The notes: a model not told the origin generated them from the sequence alone. A stretch of 64,000 bases of DNA from Dietzia aurantiaca (GCF_021033825.1 NZ_JAIFXZ010000015.1:43350-107349); one strand, 5' to 3'. Shown: positions 8,605 through 18,153, numbered from the stretch's first letter. A program made the numbers and translations.

Positions 8605-10245
8605 CTACTTCGCGTCCGCCCAGTACGGATCCTTCAGCGTCCGCTTGACCAGCTTGCCGTTGGCCTGCCGAGGCAGTTCGTCCACCACGTCGATGGTGCG
8701 CGGCATCTTGAACTTGGCCAGCCGCCCGGCCAGGTCGTCGAGGATCTGCGCCTTGAGCTCATCGGACTCGTCAAAGCCCTCGGCCAGCTCGATCACGGCC
8801 TTGACCTCCTCGCCCCAGTCCTTGTGCGGGATCCCGAACACGGCCGCGTCGCGCACCGCCTCATGACGCGTCATCTCCGACTCGATCTCGGCCGGGTAGA
8901 TGTTCACGCCGCCGGAGATGATCATGTCGTTCTTGCGGTCGCACAGGAACAGGTAGCCGTCGGCGTCGACGTAGCCGATGTCCCCCATGGTGAACAGCTC
9001 GCCGACATACGTCCTGGCGGTCTTCTCGGCATCCTGGTGGTACTCGAACTTGGAACCGTGCATCTGCAGGTAGACGTTCCCGATCTCGTCGGTGCCCAGC
9101 TCGTTGCCGTCGTCGTCGAGGATCTTCAAGGTCGTGGTCTTCCACGGCTTCCCCACACTGCCGGGCTTGCGCAGCCACTCCTCGCCGGTGATGGTGCAGC
9201 CGCCGCCCTCGGTGCCGGCGTAGTACTCGGTGAGCACCGGGCCCCACCAGTCGAGCATCGCCTGCTTGACGTGCTTGGGGCACGGGGCGGCGCCGTGGAC
9301 AATCGTGCGCAGGCTCGACACGTCGTACTTCGCGCGCACGTCCTCCGGCAGCTCGAGCAGTCGCGAGAACTGGGTGGGCACCATGTGCGACTGCGTGACA
9401 CCGTGCGCGTCGATGAGTCGCAGCATCTCCTCGGGCGTCCACTTGTCCATGAGCACCACGGCCTGGCCCAGGTTGAGCGAGATTGTGACGAAATTCAGCA
9501 CGGCAGTGTGGTACAGCGGCGAGCCGCAGATGTGGACGTTGTCCGGCGCGTGGATGTCGAAGCCGGCAAAGAAATAGTAGTTGGGGACCGTCACCTGGTC
9601 GGGGCTCGCACCGGTCAGCGGCCGGCGCACGCCCTTGGGACGGCCGGTTGTGCCCGAGGTGTAGAGCATCGGGGCGCCGAGGGTGCGATCTGTCGGGAGC
9701 GACGACGAGGCCTCCCCCGCCCCACCGTCACCCGCGGCCGGGGCGGTCAGCTCGGCGAGCGGACGGAATCCGGGGACGTCGCCGATCGCGTAGCAGCGGG
9801 CCATGTCGAGTCCCGCCTCGGCCGCGGCGACTCCTGCGACGTCGGAGAACCGCTGGTCCGCGATGAACACCGTCGAACCGGAGTTGTCGATGATGTACGC
9901 GACCTCGGGGCCGGTGAGATGCCAGTTTGCCGGCGCCACGTAGAGGCCGATCTCCAACGCGGCGTAGTAGACCTCGAGGAACTCGATCGAGTTGGGCGCC
10001 AGCAGCACGATGCAGTCACCGGTCTTCAGCCCCAGGTCCTGCAGGCCGCGGGCGAAGCCGTGGGCGGCGCCTGCGAGCTGGCCGAAGGTCACCTGGCGGC
10101 CGGGCTCGTCAGCGGAGCCGCCCTCGATGACCGCGACCCGGTCGGGCTCGGCCTCGGCGATACGGTAGACGCTGGTCACGTGCTCGCCGGTCCGCGGGTC
10201 CAGGATTCCGGCGTCGGCGGGGACGGTAGGCGTGGGTGCACTCAT
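8605..10245 (-). CDS. fadD19: steroid side-chain acyl-CoA synthetase FadD19
   Basis: A 546-aa AMP-forming ligase. The ATP loop YTSGTTGRPKG lies near residues 195-205, the LCDRKNDMIISGG hinge near 420, and a C-terminal NGKLVKR lysine near 530. In Mycobacteriales FadD19 activates the C26/C24 acid of the sterol side chain with CoA. Assignment rests on family, length and position: it opens the KstR-controlled block equivalent to Rv3515c. The ATG at 10245 was chosen over an upstream frame (10332) because a KstR operator lies at 10257-10270, directly before this start. Convergent with 7777-8520 across a terminator. Confidence 0.85.
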   Translation of the reverse strand: MSAPTPTVPADAGILDPRTGEHVTSVYRIAEAEPDRVAVIEGGSADEPGRQVTFGQLAGAAHGFARGLQDLGLKTGDCIVLLAPNSIEFLEVYYAALEIGLYVAPANWHLTGPEVAYIIDNSGSTVFIADQRFSDVAGVAAAEAGLDMARCYAIGDVPGFRPLAELTAPAAGDGGAGEASSSLPTDRTLGAPMLYTSGTTGRPKGVRRPLTGASPDQVTVPNYYFFAGFDIHAPDNVHICGSPLYHTAVLNFVTISLNLGQAVVLMDKWTPEEMLRLIDAHGVTQSHMVPTQFSRLLELPEDVRAKYDVSSLRTIVHGAAPCPKHVKQAMLDWWGPVLTEYYAGTEGGGCTITGEEWLRKPGSVGKPWKTTTLKILDDDGNELGTDEIGNVYLQMHGSKFEYHQDAEKTARTYVGELFTMGDIGYVDADGYLFLCDRKNDMIISGGVNIYPAEIESEMTRHEAVRDAAVFGIPHKDWGEEVKAVIELAEGFDESDELKAQILDDLAGRLAKFKMPRTIDVVDELPRQANGKLVKRTLKDPYWADAK

Positions 10246-10256
10246 GCGCCCCACGA

Positions 10257-10270
10257 TAGAACGTGTTCTA
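10257..10270. promoter_or_regulatory. KstR operator upstream of fadD19
   Basis: TAGAACGTGTTCTA fits the KstR palindrome TnnAACnnGTTnnA exactly and is itself a perfect palindrome. It lies 11 bases before the fadD19 start, so KstR bound here would block transcription until steroid-CoA inducers release it. Confidence 0.85.
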
Positions 10271-10572
10271 TCTCTGCGGCGACCTTTCTCTAGGAGGCCA
10301 TCCCTCACGCCAACGCCAGCGGGGCAAGGCATTGACGGCCGAGAGCATCTTATTTAACTTATATTTCGAGGTCGCGCGAGGTGCGACCACGCGTGGTGCT
10401 CCAGCGGTCTGCTTCCCCACCGACGTCGGCCTGCCTTTCGGTCGACAACCAGACGGCAAAATCCCGCCAAGCGCAACACGGGCTTTCACGTTCCACATCC
10501 AACTCAATTCAACGAGACATCGCGAGATCGGACAAAGCCGTTCATGCTCGAGTCTCGGGAAGCAGGTGTGTC
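10271..10572. other. intergenic region upstream of dipeptidase-like gene
   Basis: About 300 bases between divergent genes. A patch near 10340-10375 is AT-rich and may carry a promoter. No RNA gene, repeat or second KstR box is visible. Confidence 0.4.
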
Positions 10573-12207
10573 TTGCGCACCCCCATCGCTATTCCCCGCT
10601 CTGCGACCCTGAAGAAACGATCGCACCATGCCATGACGATTCTCGTGATGCTGGGGCTGGTCGCGGCGCTGGCGCAACCCGGCGAAGCTGCCAGCAGAGC
10701 GGCGGCGCCGGAACCAGCGGCAACGATCGACGGGATGGTGGACGGTCATGCCCACATCGCGGCGTCGGTAGCATTCGGCGGCGCACTCCGTTGCGGCCGC
10801 CCCTTCGCCTCGGGCGGCCCCTCCGTCGCACTTGCCGACTGCCCCCAGGCATCCGGCACCGGGCACATGGCCATCCTCGAATCGATCCTCGGCGGAACTC
10901 AGTTCCCGGCCGGCGATCAGGGGTATCCCACGTTCGAGAACTGGCCGACCCCCGACTCTCAACTGCACGAGCAGGCCTACTACACCGGTATAGAACGCGC
11001 GTGGCGGGCGGGCCTGCGGGTACTCAACAACCATCTGGTGGCCAATCGCACCCTGTGTGAGCTTCTGCTCGGCTCGCCCTATTCGTGCGACGAGATGGAC
11101 CAGTTGCGCCGCCAAGTGGACTTCCTCGATCAGATGGAGGCGCACATTGACTCGGAGACCGGCGGCCCAGGGCAGGGTTGGTTCCGCATCGCAAGGTCGC
11201 CGGATGACGTGCGTCGAATCACGGCCGAGGGAAAACTTGCAGTAACCCTGGGCGTCGAGGCCTCAGAGCCATTCGGCTGCAGGGTGATCAATGATTTGCC
11301 GATGTGCTCGGAGACGGACATCGATCACGGTCTCGACGAATTCGCTTCCTGGGGCGTATCCACTGTGTTCCTGGTGCACAAGTTTGACAACGCGCTCGGG
11401 GGCACGCGCATGGACCCCGGGCTGGCCGGGGCCGCGGTCAACATTGGAAACAAGATCGGCACCCAGCAGTTCTGGAAGACCGAACCCTGTTCTCCCGAGG
11501 AATCCGACAATGACCAGCCGCTCGCCCACAGCGGCATCGCCGACGCGGTCTCGACCGGATCTGCAGGAGCTCCGGACGGCGCTGTTATACCGGTCTACCC
11601 GGCTGGCCCACTGTGCAACGTCCGCGGTCTCACCCCGCTGGGCGAATACGCCGTTCACGCCACGATGGATCGGGGAATGGTAATCAATATCGACCACATG
11701 AGTCACAAGGCGGCAGTCCGCACCCTGGACATCGCCGAGGAAGCCGGATACGCCGGGCTGGTGACGGACCACTCCTGGTCAAATGAGGCCATCATCCGCA
11801 GGATCCACGAAGCAGGGGGATTCGTCTCCGGATACGCGGGCCTGGGCTTCCTTCCCGAGTGGAGAGAAGTCACAGCTGGTGCCACGCGCCCGTGGCAAGG
11901 GTTCGGTTACGGCTCGGACGTCAATGGCCTGGCCCCGCTGCCCGATCCGCGCCCTGACGCCGAATGGGACCCGCTGCGATACCCGTTCACCGCCCCGAAC
12001 GGTGCGGAGATGGACCGGTGGGTCTTCGGAGAACGCATCTACGACATCAACCGCGACGGGGTAGCACAGTACGGCCTCTACGCGGACTGGATCGCCGATC
12101 TGTTGCACACCGCAGGTCCAGATCGAGAAGAACTACGCCGCCAACTCATGGGAGGCGCCGAAGCATGGACCGCCACGTGGGAATCCGGGCGCGAAACACC
12201 ACGGTGA
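10573..12207 (+). CDS. secreted membrane-dipeptidase-like (peptidase M19) metalloenzyme
   Basis: An exported hydrolase of the renal-dipeptidase/amidohydrolase fold. Zinc-ligand type motifs: MVDGHAHIAA near the mature N-terminus, MVINIDHMSHKA in the middle and LVTDHSWSN about 30 residues later. Similar proteins in Streptomyces are annotated with a coagulation-factor 5/8-type label. The start is uncertain: the ATG at 10633 gives a hydrophobic leader without basic residues, whereas a TTG at 10573 adds LKKRSHH and makes a proper Sec signal, so I used 10573. It is not a steroid gene by family and sits between fadD19 and the Rv3520c-like gene. Confidence 0.7.
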   Translation: MRTPIAIPRSATLKKRSHHAMTILVMLGLVAALAQPGEAASRAAAPEPAATIDGMVDGHAHIAASVAFGGALRCGRPFASGGPSVALADCPQASGTGHMAILESILGGTQFPAGDQGYPTFENWPTPDSQLHEQAYYTGIERAWRAGLRVLNNHLVANRTLCELLLGSPYSCDEMDQLRRQVDFLDQMEAHIDSETGGPGQGWFRIARSPDDVRRITAEGKLAVTLGVEASEPFGCRVINDLPMCSETDIDHGLDEFASWGVSTVFLVHKFDNALGGTRMDPGLAGAAVNIGNKIGTQQFWKTEPCSPEESDNDQPLAHSGIADAVSTGSAGAPDGAVIPVYPAGPLCNVRGLTPLGEYAVHATMDRGMVINIDHMSHKAAVRTLDIAEEAGYAGLVTDHSWSNEAIIRRIHEAGGFVSGYAGLGFLPEWREVTAGATRPWQGFGYGSDVNGLAPLPDPRPDAEWDPLRYPFTAPNGAEMDRWVFGERIYDINRDGVAQYGLYADWIADLLHTAGPDREELRRQLMGGAEAWTATWESGRETPR

Positions 12208-12214
12208 GGGATTT

Positions 12215-12259
12215 CGGCGGTGTGAGGTGCGGGACATTGTCCCGCACCTCACACCGCCG
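12215..12259. terminator. bidirectional terminator, 20-bp perfect stem
   Basis: Positions 12215-12234 pair perfectly with 12240-12259 around a five-base loop, between two convergent genes. There is no T-run but the stem is very stable. Confidence 0.75.
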
Positions 12260-12328
12260 CGGCCACCGGCAACGGATAGGCGGCCACAGCCCTGGGGAGG
12301 CACCTGGGGCACAGCCGAGACGGGAGCC

Positions 12329-13363
12329 TCAGTCAATCAGCCGCGCGATCCGCTCGATCTCCTCGACCGTCCGCGCGGTCACCACGAGCATCGTAATGCC
12401 GGCGGCCTCCCACTCCGCGATCTGCTCGCGCACCTGCGCCTCGTCGCCGATGATCGCCGTGGCCTCCACCATCTCGTCCGGCACGGCGGCCGCGGCGTCA
12501 TCCTTGCGGCCGGCGCGGAACAGCTCGGTGATGCGGTCCACGTCCTCGGCGAAGCCCATCCGCCGGAACGCCTCGGCGTGGAAGTTCTTCTCCTCGGCCC
12601 CCATGCCGCCGGCGTACAGCGCGGTGAACGGCTTGTAGGCGTCGATCACGCCGCGGCGGTCATCGGTGATGTGTAGCTGACACAGGAACGCCACCTCGAA
12701 GTCCTCGCGGGTGCGCCTCGCGCCGGGGCGGGCGAAGCCCTCGTCGAGCCAGGAGTTGAACTCGGACGCCGTACGCGGCGAGGCGAGGAAGCCCAGCCAG
12801 CCATCGGCGATCTCGGCGGCCAGGGCCACGTTCTTGGGCCCCTCGGCGCCCAGCCAGATGGGCACGTCCTCGCGCAGCGGGTGCAGGATCGACTTGAGCG
12901 GCTTACCGAAGCCGGAGGCGTCCGCGCCCTGGTACGGCAGCGCGTAAGCGGGCCCCTCGGAGGTGACCGGGGCCTCGCGCCGCAGCACTTTGCGGATGAT
13001 GTCGATGTACTCGCGGGTCCGGGCGAGCGGCTTGGCGAACGCCTGCCCGTACCAGCCCTCCACCACCTGCGGCCCCGAGACGCCCAGCCCCAGGCAGAAG
13101 CGCCCGCCGGACAGGTGGTCGATCGTCATGGTGCTCATCGCGGTCGCGGTGGGCGTCCGGGCGGAGAGCTGCACGACGGCGGTCGACAACCGGATGTTCT
13201 CGGTGAGCGAGCCGTACCAGGCCAGCGGGGTGAACGCGTCGGAACCCCAGGCCTCGGCGGTGAAGACGGTGTCGAACCCCGCCTTGTCCGCCGCCACCAC
13301 GAGGTCGGCGTGATTGGTGGGCGGCTGCGCGCCCCAGTATCCGAGCTGCAAGGCGAATTTCAT
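12329..13363 (-). CDS. LLM-class F420-dependent oxidoreductase (Rv3520c-like)
   Basis: A 344-aa bacterial-luciferase-like TIM-barrel enzyme: MKFALQLGYWG start, TAEAWGSDAF near 40, LSGGRFCLGLGVSGPQVVEGW near 95-115, IWLGAEGPKNVALAAEIADGWL near 180. The family uses F420 or FMN to move hydride. By synteny it corresponds to Rv3520c in the cholesterol locus; its exact substrate is not settled. The ATG at 13363 begins the conserved MKFALQLG, and the upstream frame to 13381 has no ribosome site. A KstR box lies 68 bases upstream and probably serves both this gene and the divergent 13454 gene. Confidence 0.8.
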   Translation of the reverse strand: MKFALQLGYWGAQPPTNHADLVVAADKAGFDTVFTAEAWGSDAFTPLAWYGSLTENIRLSTAVVQLSARTPTATAMSTMTIDHLSGGRFCLGLGVSGPQVVEGWYGQAFAKPLARTREYIDIIRKVLRREAPVTSEGPAYALPYQGADASGFGKPLKSILHPLREDVPIWLGAEGPKNVALAAEIADGWLGFLASPRTASEFNSWLDEGFARPGARRTREDFEVAFLCQLHITDDRRGVIDAYKPFTALYAGGMGAEEKNFHAEAFRRMGFAEDVDRITELFRAGRKDDAAAAVPDEMVEATAIIGDEAQVREQIAEWEAAGITMLVVTARTVEEIERIARLID

Positions 13364-13430
13364 GGACACAGTGTGACCCACGCCGCCGGATTCGCGTGAC
13401 GCCCACCACGGAAAGCCTCCCGAATTTCGG

Positions 13431-13444
13431 TGGAACGTGTTCTA
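13431..13444. promoter_or_regulatory. KstR operator between Rv3520c-like and Rv3521-like genes
   Basis: TGGAACGTGTTCTA fits TnnAACnnGTTnnA. It ends only 9 bases before the GTG start at 13454, so it overlaps the promoter or transcription start of the rightward operon. Confidence 0.8.
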
Positions 13445-13453
13445 CTTGCGCTT

Positions 13454-14467
13454 GTGACGTCCAGAGAAATCGTTGTTGATATCACCCCGCCGGATCAGCC
13501 CGTGCTGTCCGCCTCGCTCACGCCGTCCTTCGACTACACCAGGTCGACCGGGCCCGTGCTGGGAGCGTTCTTCACCGGCCTCCGCGACCGCCGGATCGTG
13601 GGCAACCGCGACTCCCGGGGCACCGTGCACGTCCCGCCGGTCGAGTTCGACCCGCATACGCGCGCGCCGCTCACCGAGACCGTGGAGGTCGGCTCGGGTG
13701 ACGGGGTCGGCGGTGTCGTCGTCGCCTGGACCTGGGTTCCCACCCCCACCGACGTCAACCCGCTCGACATCCCGTTCGCGTGGGCGCTCGTGCGGTTCGA
13801 CGGCGCGGACACCGCCATGCTCCTGGCCCTGGCCGCCGACGGCCCGGAGTCCGTCAGCACCGGGATGCGCGTGCGCGTGCGGTGGTCGGCCGAGCGACGT
13901 GGCGACGTCCACGACATCGCGTGCGTGGTCCCCGAGGGGTACGACGACGACACCGCCGCCACCGACGCCCCGTCCACTGCCGCGGAACCCGTCACAGGGG
14001 TCGTCACCCCTATCGACCTCTCGGTGACCCACACGGCCGCGCCCGCGGAGAGCGAGTTCCTGCGCGCGATCGTGCAGGGCCGGATGCTGGGGCGCCGCCG
14101 CTCCAACGGCCCCGAGGTCTACGTCCCGCCGCGCGACTACTGCCCGTCCGACGGCGTGGCCATGGGCGAGTACGTGGAGGTCGCCGACGTCGGCACCGTC
14201 ACCACGTTCGGCATCGTCAACGTGCCGTTCGCAGGCCAGGAGATCAAGCCGCCATACGTCACGGCATACATCCTGCTCGACGGCTCCGACGTGCCCGTCC
14301 AGCACCTCGTCCTGGGCTGCGAGGCCTCCGAGGTGCGGATCGGGATGCGCGTGCGCGCCGTGTGGACGCCGGAGTCCGAGCGGCCCGCGTCCATGAAGGC
14401 CATCACGCACTTCGAGCCCAGCGGTGAGCCCGACACCGATCCGGCCACCGCCGCCACACACCTGTAG
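13454..14467 (+). CDS. DUF35 OB-fold acyl-CoA partner protein, duplicated (Rv3521-like)
   Basis: A 337-aa protein made of two similar halves. Each carries the DUF35 OB-fold pattern: GPVLGAFFTGLRDRRIVG and HVPPVEFDP in the first, SEFLRAIVQGRMLGRRR and YVPPRDYCP in the second. Both continue into VEVG/VEVA and GMRVRVRW/GMRVRAVW strands. DUF35 proteins bind thiolase or aldolase partners, as ChsH2 does with Ltp2; here the partners are the adjacent Ltp4 and Ltp3. I place the start at the GTG at 13454, since the ATG at 13430 would put the KstR operator inside the coding sequence. First gene of a five-gene operon. Confidence 0.8.
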   Translation: MTSREIVVDITPPDQPVLSASLTPSFDYTRSTGPVLGAFFTGLRDRRIVGNRDSRGTVHVPPVEFDPHTRAPLTETVEVGSGDGVGGVVVAWTWVPTPTDVNPLDIPFAWALVRFDGADTAMLLALAADGPESVSTGMRVRVRWSAERRGDVHDIACVVPEGYDDDTAATDAPSTAAEPVTGVVTPIDLSVTHTAAPAESEFLRAIVQGRMLGRRRSNGPEVYVPPRDYCPSDGVAMGEYVEVADVGTVTTFGIVNVPFAGQEIKPPYVTAYILLDGSDVPVQHLVLGCEASEVRIGMRVRAVWTPESERPASMKAITHFEPSGEPDTDPATAATHL

Positions 14468-14477
14468 AGGACACCTC

Positions 14478-15542
14478 GTGACCCACACTGCTCCCCGGGA
14501 CGTGGCCGTCATCGGTTTCGCCCACGCCCGCCATTCCGAGTCCACGTTCGGCACCACCAACGGTGTCGAGATGCTCGCCCCCGTCTTCGCCGAGTGCTAC
14601 CGGCAGACCGGCCTCGACCGCACCGACATCGAGTTCTGGTGCTCGGGCTCGTCCGACTACCTGGCCGGCCGCGCCTTCTCCTTCATCTCCGCCGTCGACT
14701 CGATCGGCGCCGTGCCGCCGATCTCCGAGTCGCACGTCGAGATGGACGCCGCCTGGGCGCTGTTCGAGGCCTACCTCAAGATCGCCGCCGGTCACGCCGA
14801 CACCGCGCTGGTCTACGGCTTCGGCAAGGCCTCGGCCAGCACCGACCTCGACACCGCGCTCGCGCTGCAGCTCGACCCCTACACCGTGGCCCCGCTGTGG
14901 CCGGGCCGCCACCACGTGGCCGCACTACAGGCCCGGTCCGGCATCGACGCCGGACGCTGGTCGGAGGCCGAGATGGCCGCCGTCGCCGCCCGCGCACACG
15001 GCCGGGACGCCGCCGGACTGCTGGACGAGCCGTACGTCGCCGACCCGCTACGGCGCCACGACTGCCCGCCCGTCACCGACGGCGCCGGCGCGATCATCCT
15101 CGCCTCCGGCGACCGCGCCCGTGAGCTGGTCGACAACCCCGCCTACATCTCGGGGATCGAGCACATCGCCGACTCCGCCGAGTTCGGGGCGCGCGATCTC
15201 ACCGACTCGCCCTCGACCCGAGCCGCCGCGGCCCGAGCGACGGGCTCGTCGTCGTCGGACCGTCCCGACCTGGGCGGCGTCGGCGTCGCCGAGCTGCACA
15301 CCCAGTACACGCACCAGGAACTGCTCCTACGCGCGGCGCTGGGCCTGGCCGACGACGTCGCGGTGACCCCGTCGGGCGGCTCGCTGGTCGCCGACCCGCT
15401 GTTCTCTGCGGGGCTCGAGCGCATCGGCTACGCCGCCGAGGCCATCTGGTCCGGCCGCACCGAGCGCGCGCTGGCCCACGCGACCAGCGGCCATCTGTTG
15501 CAGCAGAACCTCATCTGCCTCCTGGAAGGACGCACCGCATGA
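14478..15542 (+). CDS. ltp4: thiolase-like lipid-transfer protein Ltp4
   Basis: A 354-aa thiolase-fold (SCP-x/Ltp-type) protein: VAVIGFAHARHSEST start, WCSGSSDYLAGR near 54-65, DCPPVTDGAGAIILAS near 195-210, VAELHTQYTHQELLL near 273. Ltp proteins in steroid loci are aldolases or thiolases acting with DUF35 partners. Called Ltp4 by synteny with Rv3522. GTG start at 14478 with AGAGGA upstream, just after the Rv3521-like stop. Its stop overlaps the ltp3 start (ATGA). Confidence 0.8.
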   Translation: MTHTAPRDVAVIGFAHARHSESTFGTTNGVEMLAPVFAECYRQTGLDRTDIEFWCSGSSDYLAGRAFSFISAVDSIGAVPPISESHVEMDAAWALFEAYLKIAAGHADTALVYGFGKASASTDLDTALALQLDPYTVAPLWPGRHHVAALQARSGIDAGRWSEAEMAAVAARAHGRDAAGLLDEPYVADPLRRHDCPPVTDGAGAIILASGDRARELVDNPAYISGIEHIADSAEFGARDLTDSPSTRAAAARATGSSSSDRPDLGGVGVAELHTQYTHQELLLRAALGLADDVAVTPSGGSLVADPLFSAGLERIGYAAEAIWSGRTERALAHATSGHLLQQNLICLLEGRTA

Positions 15543-16720
15543 GCGCCCACAGCTCCGGCCTGCCCGCCGCCGTGCTCGGCACCGGTCAGACCCACCACGT
15601 CTCCCGCCGCACCGACGTCTCCATGGCCGGCCTCTGCCGCGAGGCCATCGACGCCGCCATGCTCGACGCCGGGGTGAGCTGGGACGACATCGACGCGGTG
15701 ATCGTCGGCAAGGCCCCCGACCTGTTCGAAGGCGTCATGATGCCCGAACTGATGATGGCCGACGCCCTGGGCGCCGTGGGCAAGCCGCTGCTTCGCGTGC
15801 ACACCGCCGGCTCCGTCGGTGGATCCACCGCGATCGTGGCCGCGTCCCACGTCCAGTCGGGTCGGTACCGCCGGGTGCTGGCCGTGGCGTGGGAGAAGCA
15901 GTCCGAGTCCAACGCCATGTGGGCCCTGTCGCTGCCCGTGCCGTTCACCGCGCCGGTCGGCGCCGGCGCTGGCGGCTACTTCGCCCCGCACGTGCGCTCC
16001 TACATCCGTGGCACCGGCGCCCCCGAGCACGTGGGCGCCATGGTCGCGGTCAAGGACCGGCTCAACGGCTCCATCAACCCGTACGCGCACCTCAAGCAGC
16101 CCGACATCACCGTGGACAAGGTGCTCGAAGGCCAGATGCTGTGGGACCCGATCCGCTTCGACGAGACTTGCCCGTCCTCCGACGGCGCGTGCGCGATCGT
16201 GATCGGCGACGCCGACGCCGCCGAGGCCGTGGAATCCGAGGGCCGCCAGGTCGCCTGGATCCACGCCACCGCCCTGCGCACCGAGCCGGGCACCTTCGCC
16301 GGGCGCGACTACGCCAACCCTCAGGCCAGCCGCGACGCCGCGGCCGCACTGTGGGCCGAGGCCGGGATCACCAACCCGGCCGAGGAGATCGACGCCGCCG
16401 AGATCTACGTCCCGTTCTCGTGGTTCGAGCCCATGTGGCTGGAGAGTCTCGGGTTCGCGGCCCCCGGCGAGGGCTGGCGCATGACCGAGTCCGGCGCCAC
16501 CGCGCGCGACGGCTCGCTGCCGGTCAACCCGTCCGGCGGCGTCCTGTGCTCCAACCCGATCGGCGCCTCTGGCATGCTGCGGTTCGCCGAGGCGGCCCGC
16601 CAGGTGATGAATCGCGCCGACGAGCACCAGATCCCCGACGCCCGGAAGGCCCTCGGGCACGCCTACGGTGGGGGTTCGCAGTACTTCTCGATGTGGGTCG
16701 TGGGAACGGAGCGAAAGTGA
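15539..16720 (+). CDS. ltp3: thiolase/aldolase-like Ltp3
   Basis: A 393-aa thiolase-superfamily protein: GLPAAVLGTGQTHHVSRRTD start, HTAGSVGGSTAIVAA near 90-105 (Ser/Gly at the position where true thiolases carry the nucleophilic Cys), CPSSDGACAIVIGDAD near 210, NPSGGVLCSNPIGASG near 325. The lack of the N-terminal catalytic Cys fits an aldolase or Claisen-type role like Ltp2 rather than a degradative thiolase (inference). Corresponds to Rv3523. Translationally coupled to ltp4. Confidence 0.8.
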   Translation: MSAHSSGLPAAVLGTGQTHHVSRRTDVSMAGLCREAIDAAMLDAGVSWDDIDAVIVGKAPDLFEGVMMPELMMADALGAVGKPLLRVHTAGSVGGSTAIVAASHVQSGRYRRVLAVAWEKQSESNAMWALSLPVPFTAPVGAGAGGYFAPHVRSYIRGTGAPEHVGAMVAVKDRLNGSINPYAHLKQPDITVDKVLEGQMLWDPIRFDETCPSSDGACAIVIGDADAAEAVESEGRQVAWIHATALRTEPGTFAGRDYANPQASRDAAAALWAEAGITNPAEEIDAAEIYVPFSWFEPMWLESLGFAAPGEGWRMTESGATARDGSLPVNPSGGVLCSNPIGASGMLRFAEAARQVMNRADEHQIPDARKALGHAYGGGSQYFSMWVVGTERK

Positions 16721-17238
16721 TGAGCAATCCCTACCTGGACGAGTCCGGCCAGTACCGGCCACTCGAGTTGAGCGCGGCCGCCCTGGCGAGCCCCGCCTAC
16801 GCCGCCGCCCGCCGATCGTGGGCCGCGACCAATGCCGGTGACCGTGACGCCTGGATCGCCGGCTGGTCGCCCGAGGGATGCATCGAAGACCCCGTGGGCC
16901 CGTCGATGTTCGATTCCGAGGGCGTCGGCCACCGCGGTACCGAGCGGCTGCTGGAGTTCTGGGAGAAGGCCGTGGCCACCCCGGACCACATCGAGTTCCG
17001 CTTCGACCGCGGGATCGCCGTCGGTGACGAAATACTGTGCATCGGCACCATGCGCACCCATATGGGCGAGAACATCATGGAGATCGACATCGCCGTGGAC
17101 TACCGCGTCGATTCCGACGGCCGCCTGGTCTCCCTCCGCGCCTTCTGGGAGCAGGACGTCGCCATGGCATCGGGCCTGCGTCCGCTGACCGACGATGACA
17201 GGGCGGCCATCGCCGGCGCCCTCCGGAAGGACACCTGA
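16720..17238 (+). CDS. SnoaL/NTF2-like protein
   Basis: A 172-aa protein with an NTF2/SnoaL-like cone fold (SWAATNAGDRDAWIAGWSPEGCIEDP ... GTERLLEFWEKAV ... VDYRVDSDGRLVSLRAFWEQD), the fold of ketosteroid isomerases and small hydratases. The stop of ltp3 overlaps the ATG (TGATG), so the two are coupled. The neighbours suggest it acts on a steroid-CoA intermediate or assists Ltp3/Ltp4; no catalytic residues can be assigned with certainty. Confidence 0.7.
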   Translation: MSNPYLDESGQYRPLELSAAALASPAYAAARRSWAATNAGDRDAWIAGWSPEGCIEDPVGPSMFDSEGVGHRGTERLLEFWEKAVATPDHIEFRFDRGIAVGDEILCIGTMRTHMGENIMEIDIAVDYRVDSDGRLVSLRAFWEQDVAMASGLRPLTDDDRAAIAGALRKDT

Positions 17239-17239
17239 C

Positions 17240-18145
17240 ATGGCACGCGTGGTGGACGTCGAGTTCTCCGTCCCCGTCTCCTTCTCCCCCGTCGACCAGT
17301 ACATCTCGATCGCCCGCGGCGCCGAGGCCGCCGGTTTCGACCGGGTCGTGCTGCCGGATTCGCTGTTCCATCCGCGTCGACAGGACAAGGACTACCCGTA
17401 CACGCCGGACGGCTCGCGGATGTGGGACGAGAACACGCAGTGGGTCGAGCCGCTGATCGCCTCCGCCGCCATGGGCGGGGCCACCTCGACCATCCGGTTC
17501 TCCCCGCAGGTCCTCAAGGTCGGGCCGCGTAACCCGCTGCTGCTGACCCGCCAGGTCGCCTCGGTCGCGCTGCTCACCGGCAACCGGCTCGATCTGGGCG
17601 TGGGGATCGGTTGGGATCCCAACGAGTTCGAGTGGTGCGGCGCCCCGTTCAAGGGCCGCGGCAAGCGCACCGACGAGTCTCTGGCCATCATGCGCGAGGC
17701 GCTGAAGGGCGAGTGGATGGAGTTCCACGGCGACCACTTCGACTTCGACGAGCTCATCTTCACCCCGGCCCCGTCCGAGCAGGTGCCGTTCTACGTGGGG
17801 GGCCACACCGAGATCGCCCTCAAGCGGGCGGCGCGGATCGGCCAGGGCTGGACCAGCGCGATGATGAAGTTCGACGAGATCGCGGCCACCGTCACACGCC
17901 TGGGCGAGTTGCTCGAGGCCAGCGGCCGCTCGCTCGCCGACCGCGGCGACGGCAAGCCCTTCGCCATCCAGGTGGTCTGCCTGGACAAGTTCGGCACGCG
18001 CGGCTTCACCGAGCTGGCCGAGGCCGGGGTCACGGACATCATCGTGATGCCCTGGATGGTCGAGGGACACGGCTTCGACTGTTCCACCGAGCAGAAGCTC
18101 GAGTCCATCGCGAACTTCGGCGCGAAGTACGGCCTGACCGGCTAA
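17240..18145 (+). CDS. LLM-class F420-dependent oxidoreductase, second copy
   Basis: A 301-aa luciferase-like enzyme: GAEAAGFDRVVLPDSLFHPRRQ near 28, RQVASVALLTGNRLDLGVGIG near 110, FYVGGHTEIALKRAARIGQGWTSA near 190. Closer in look to the Rv2161c-type F420 family than to the 12329-13363 gene. Last gene of the KstR-headed operon that starts at 13454, one base after the SnoaL stop. Substrate unknown; steroid side-chain or ring redox is inferred from context. Confidence 0.75.
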   Translation: MARVVDVEFSVPVSFSPVDQYISIARGAEAAGFDRVVLPDSLFHPRRQDKDYPYTPDGSRMWDENTQWVEPLIASAAMGGATSTIRFSPQVLKVGPRNPLLLTRQVASVALLTGNRLDLGVGIGWDPNEFEWCGAPFKGRGKRTDESLAIMREALKGEWMEFHGDHFDFDELIFTPAPSEQVPFYVGGHTEIALKRAARIGQGWTSAMMKFDEIAATVTRLGELLEASGRSLADRGDGKPFAIQVVCLDKFGTRGFTELAEAGVTDIIVMPWMVEGHGFDCSTEQKLESIANFGAKYGLTG

Positions 18146-18153
18146 CAGTTCCC

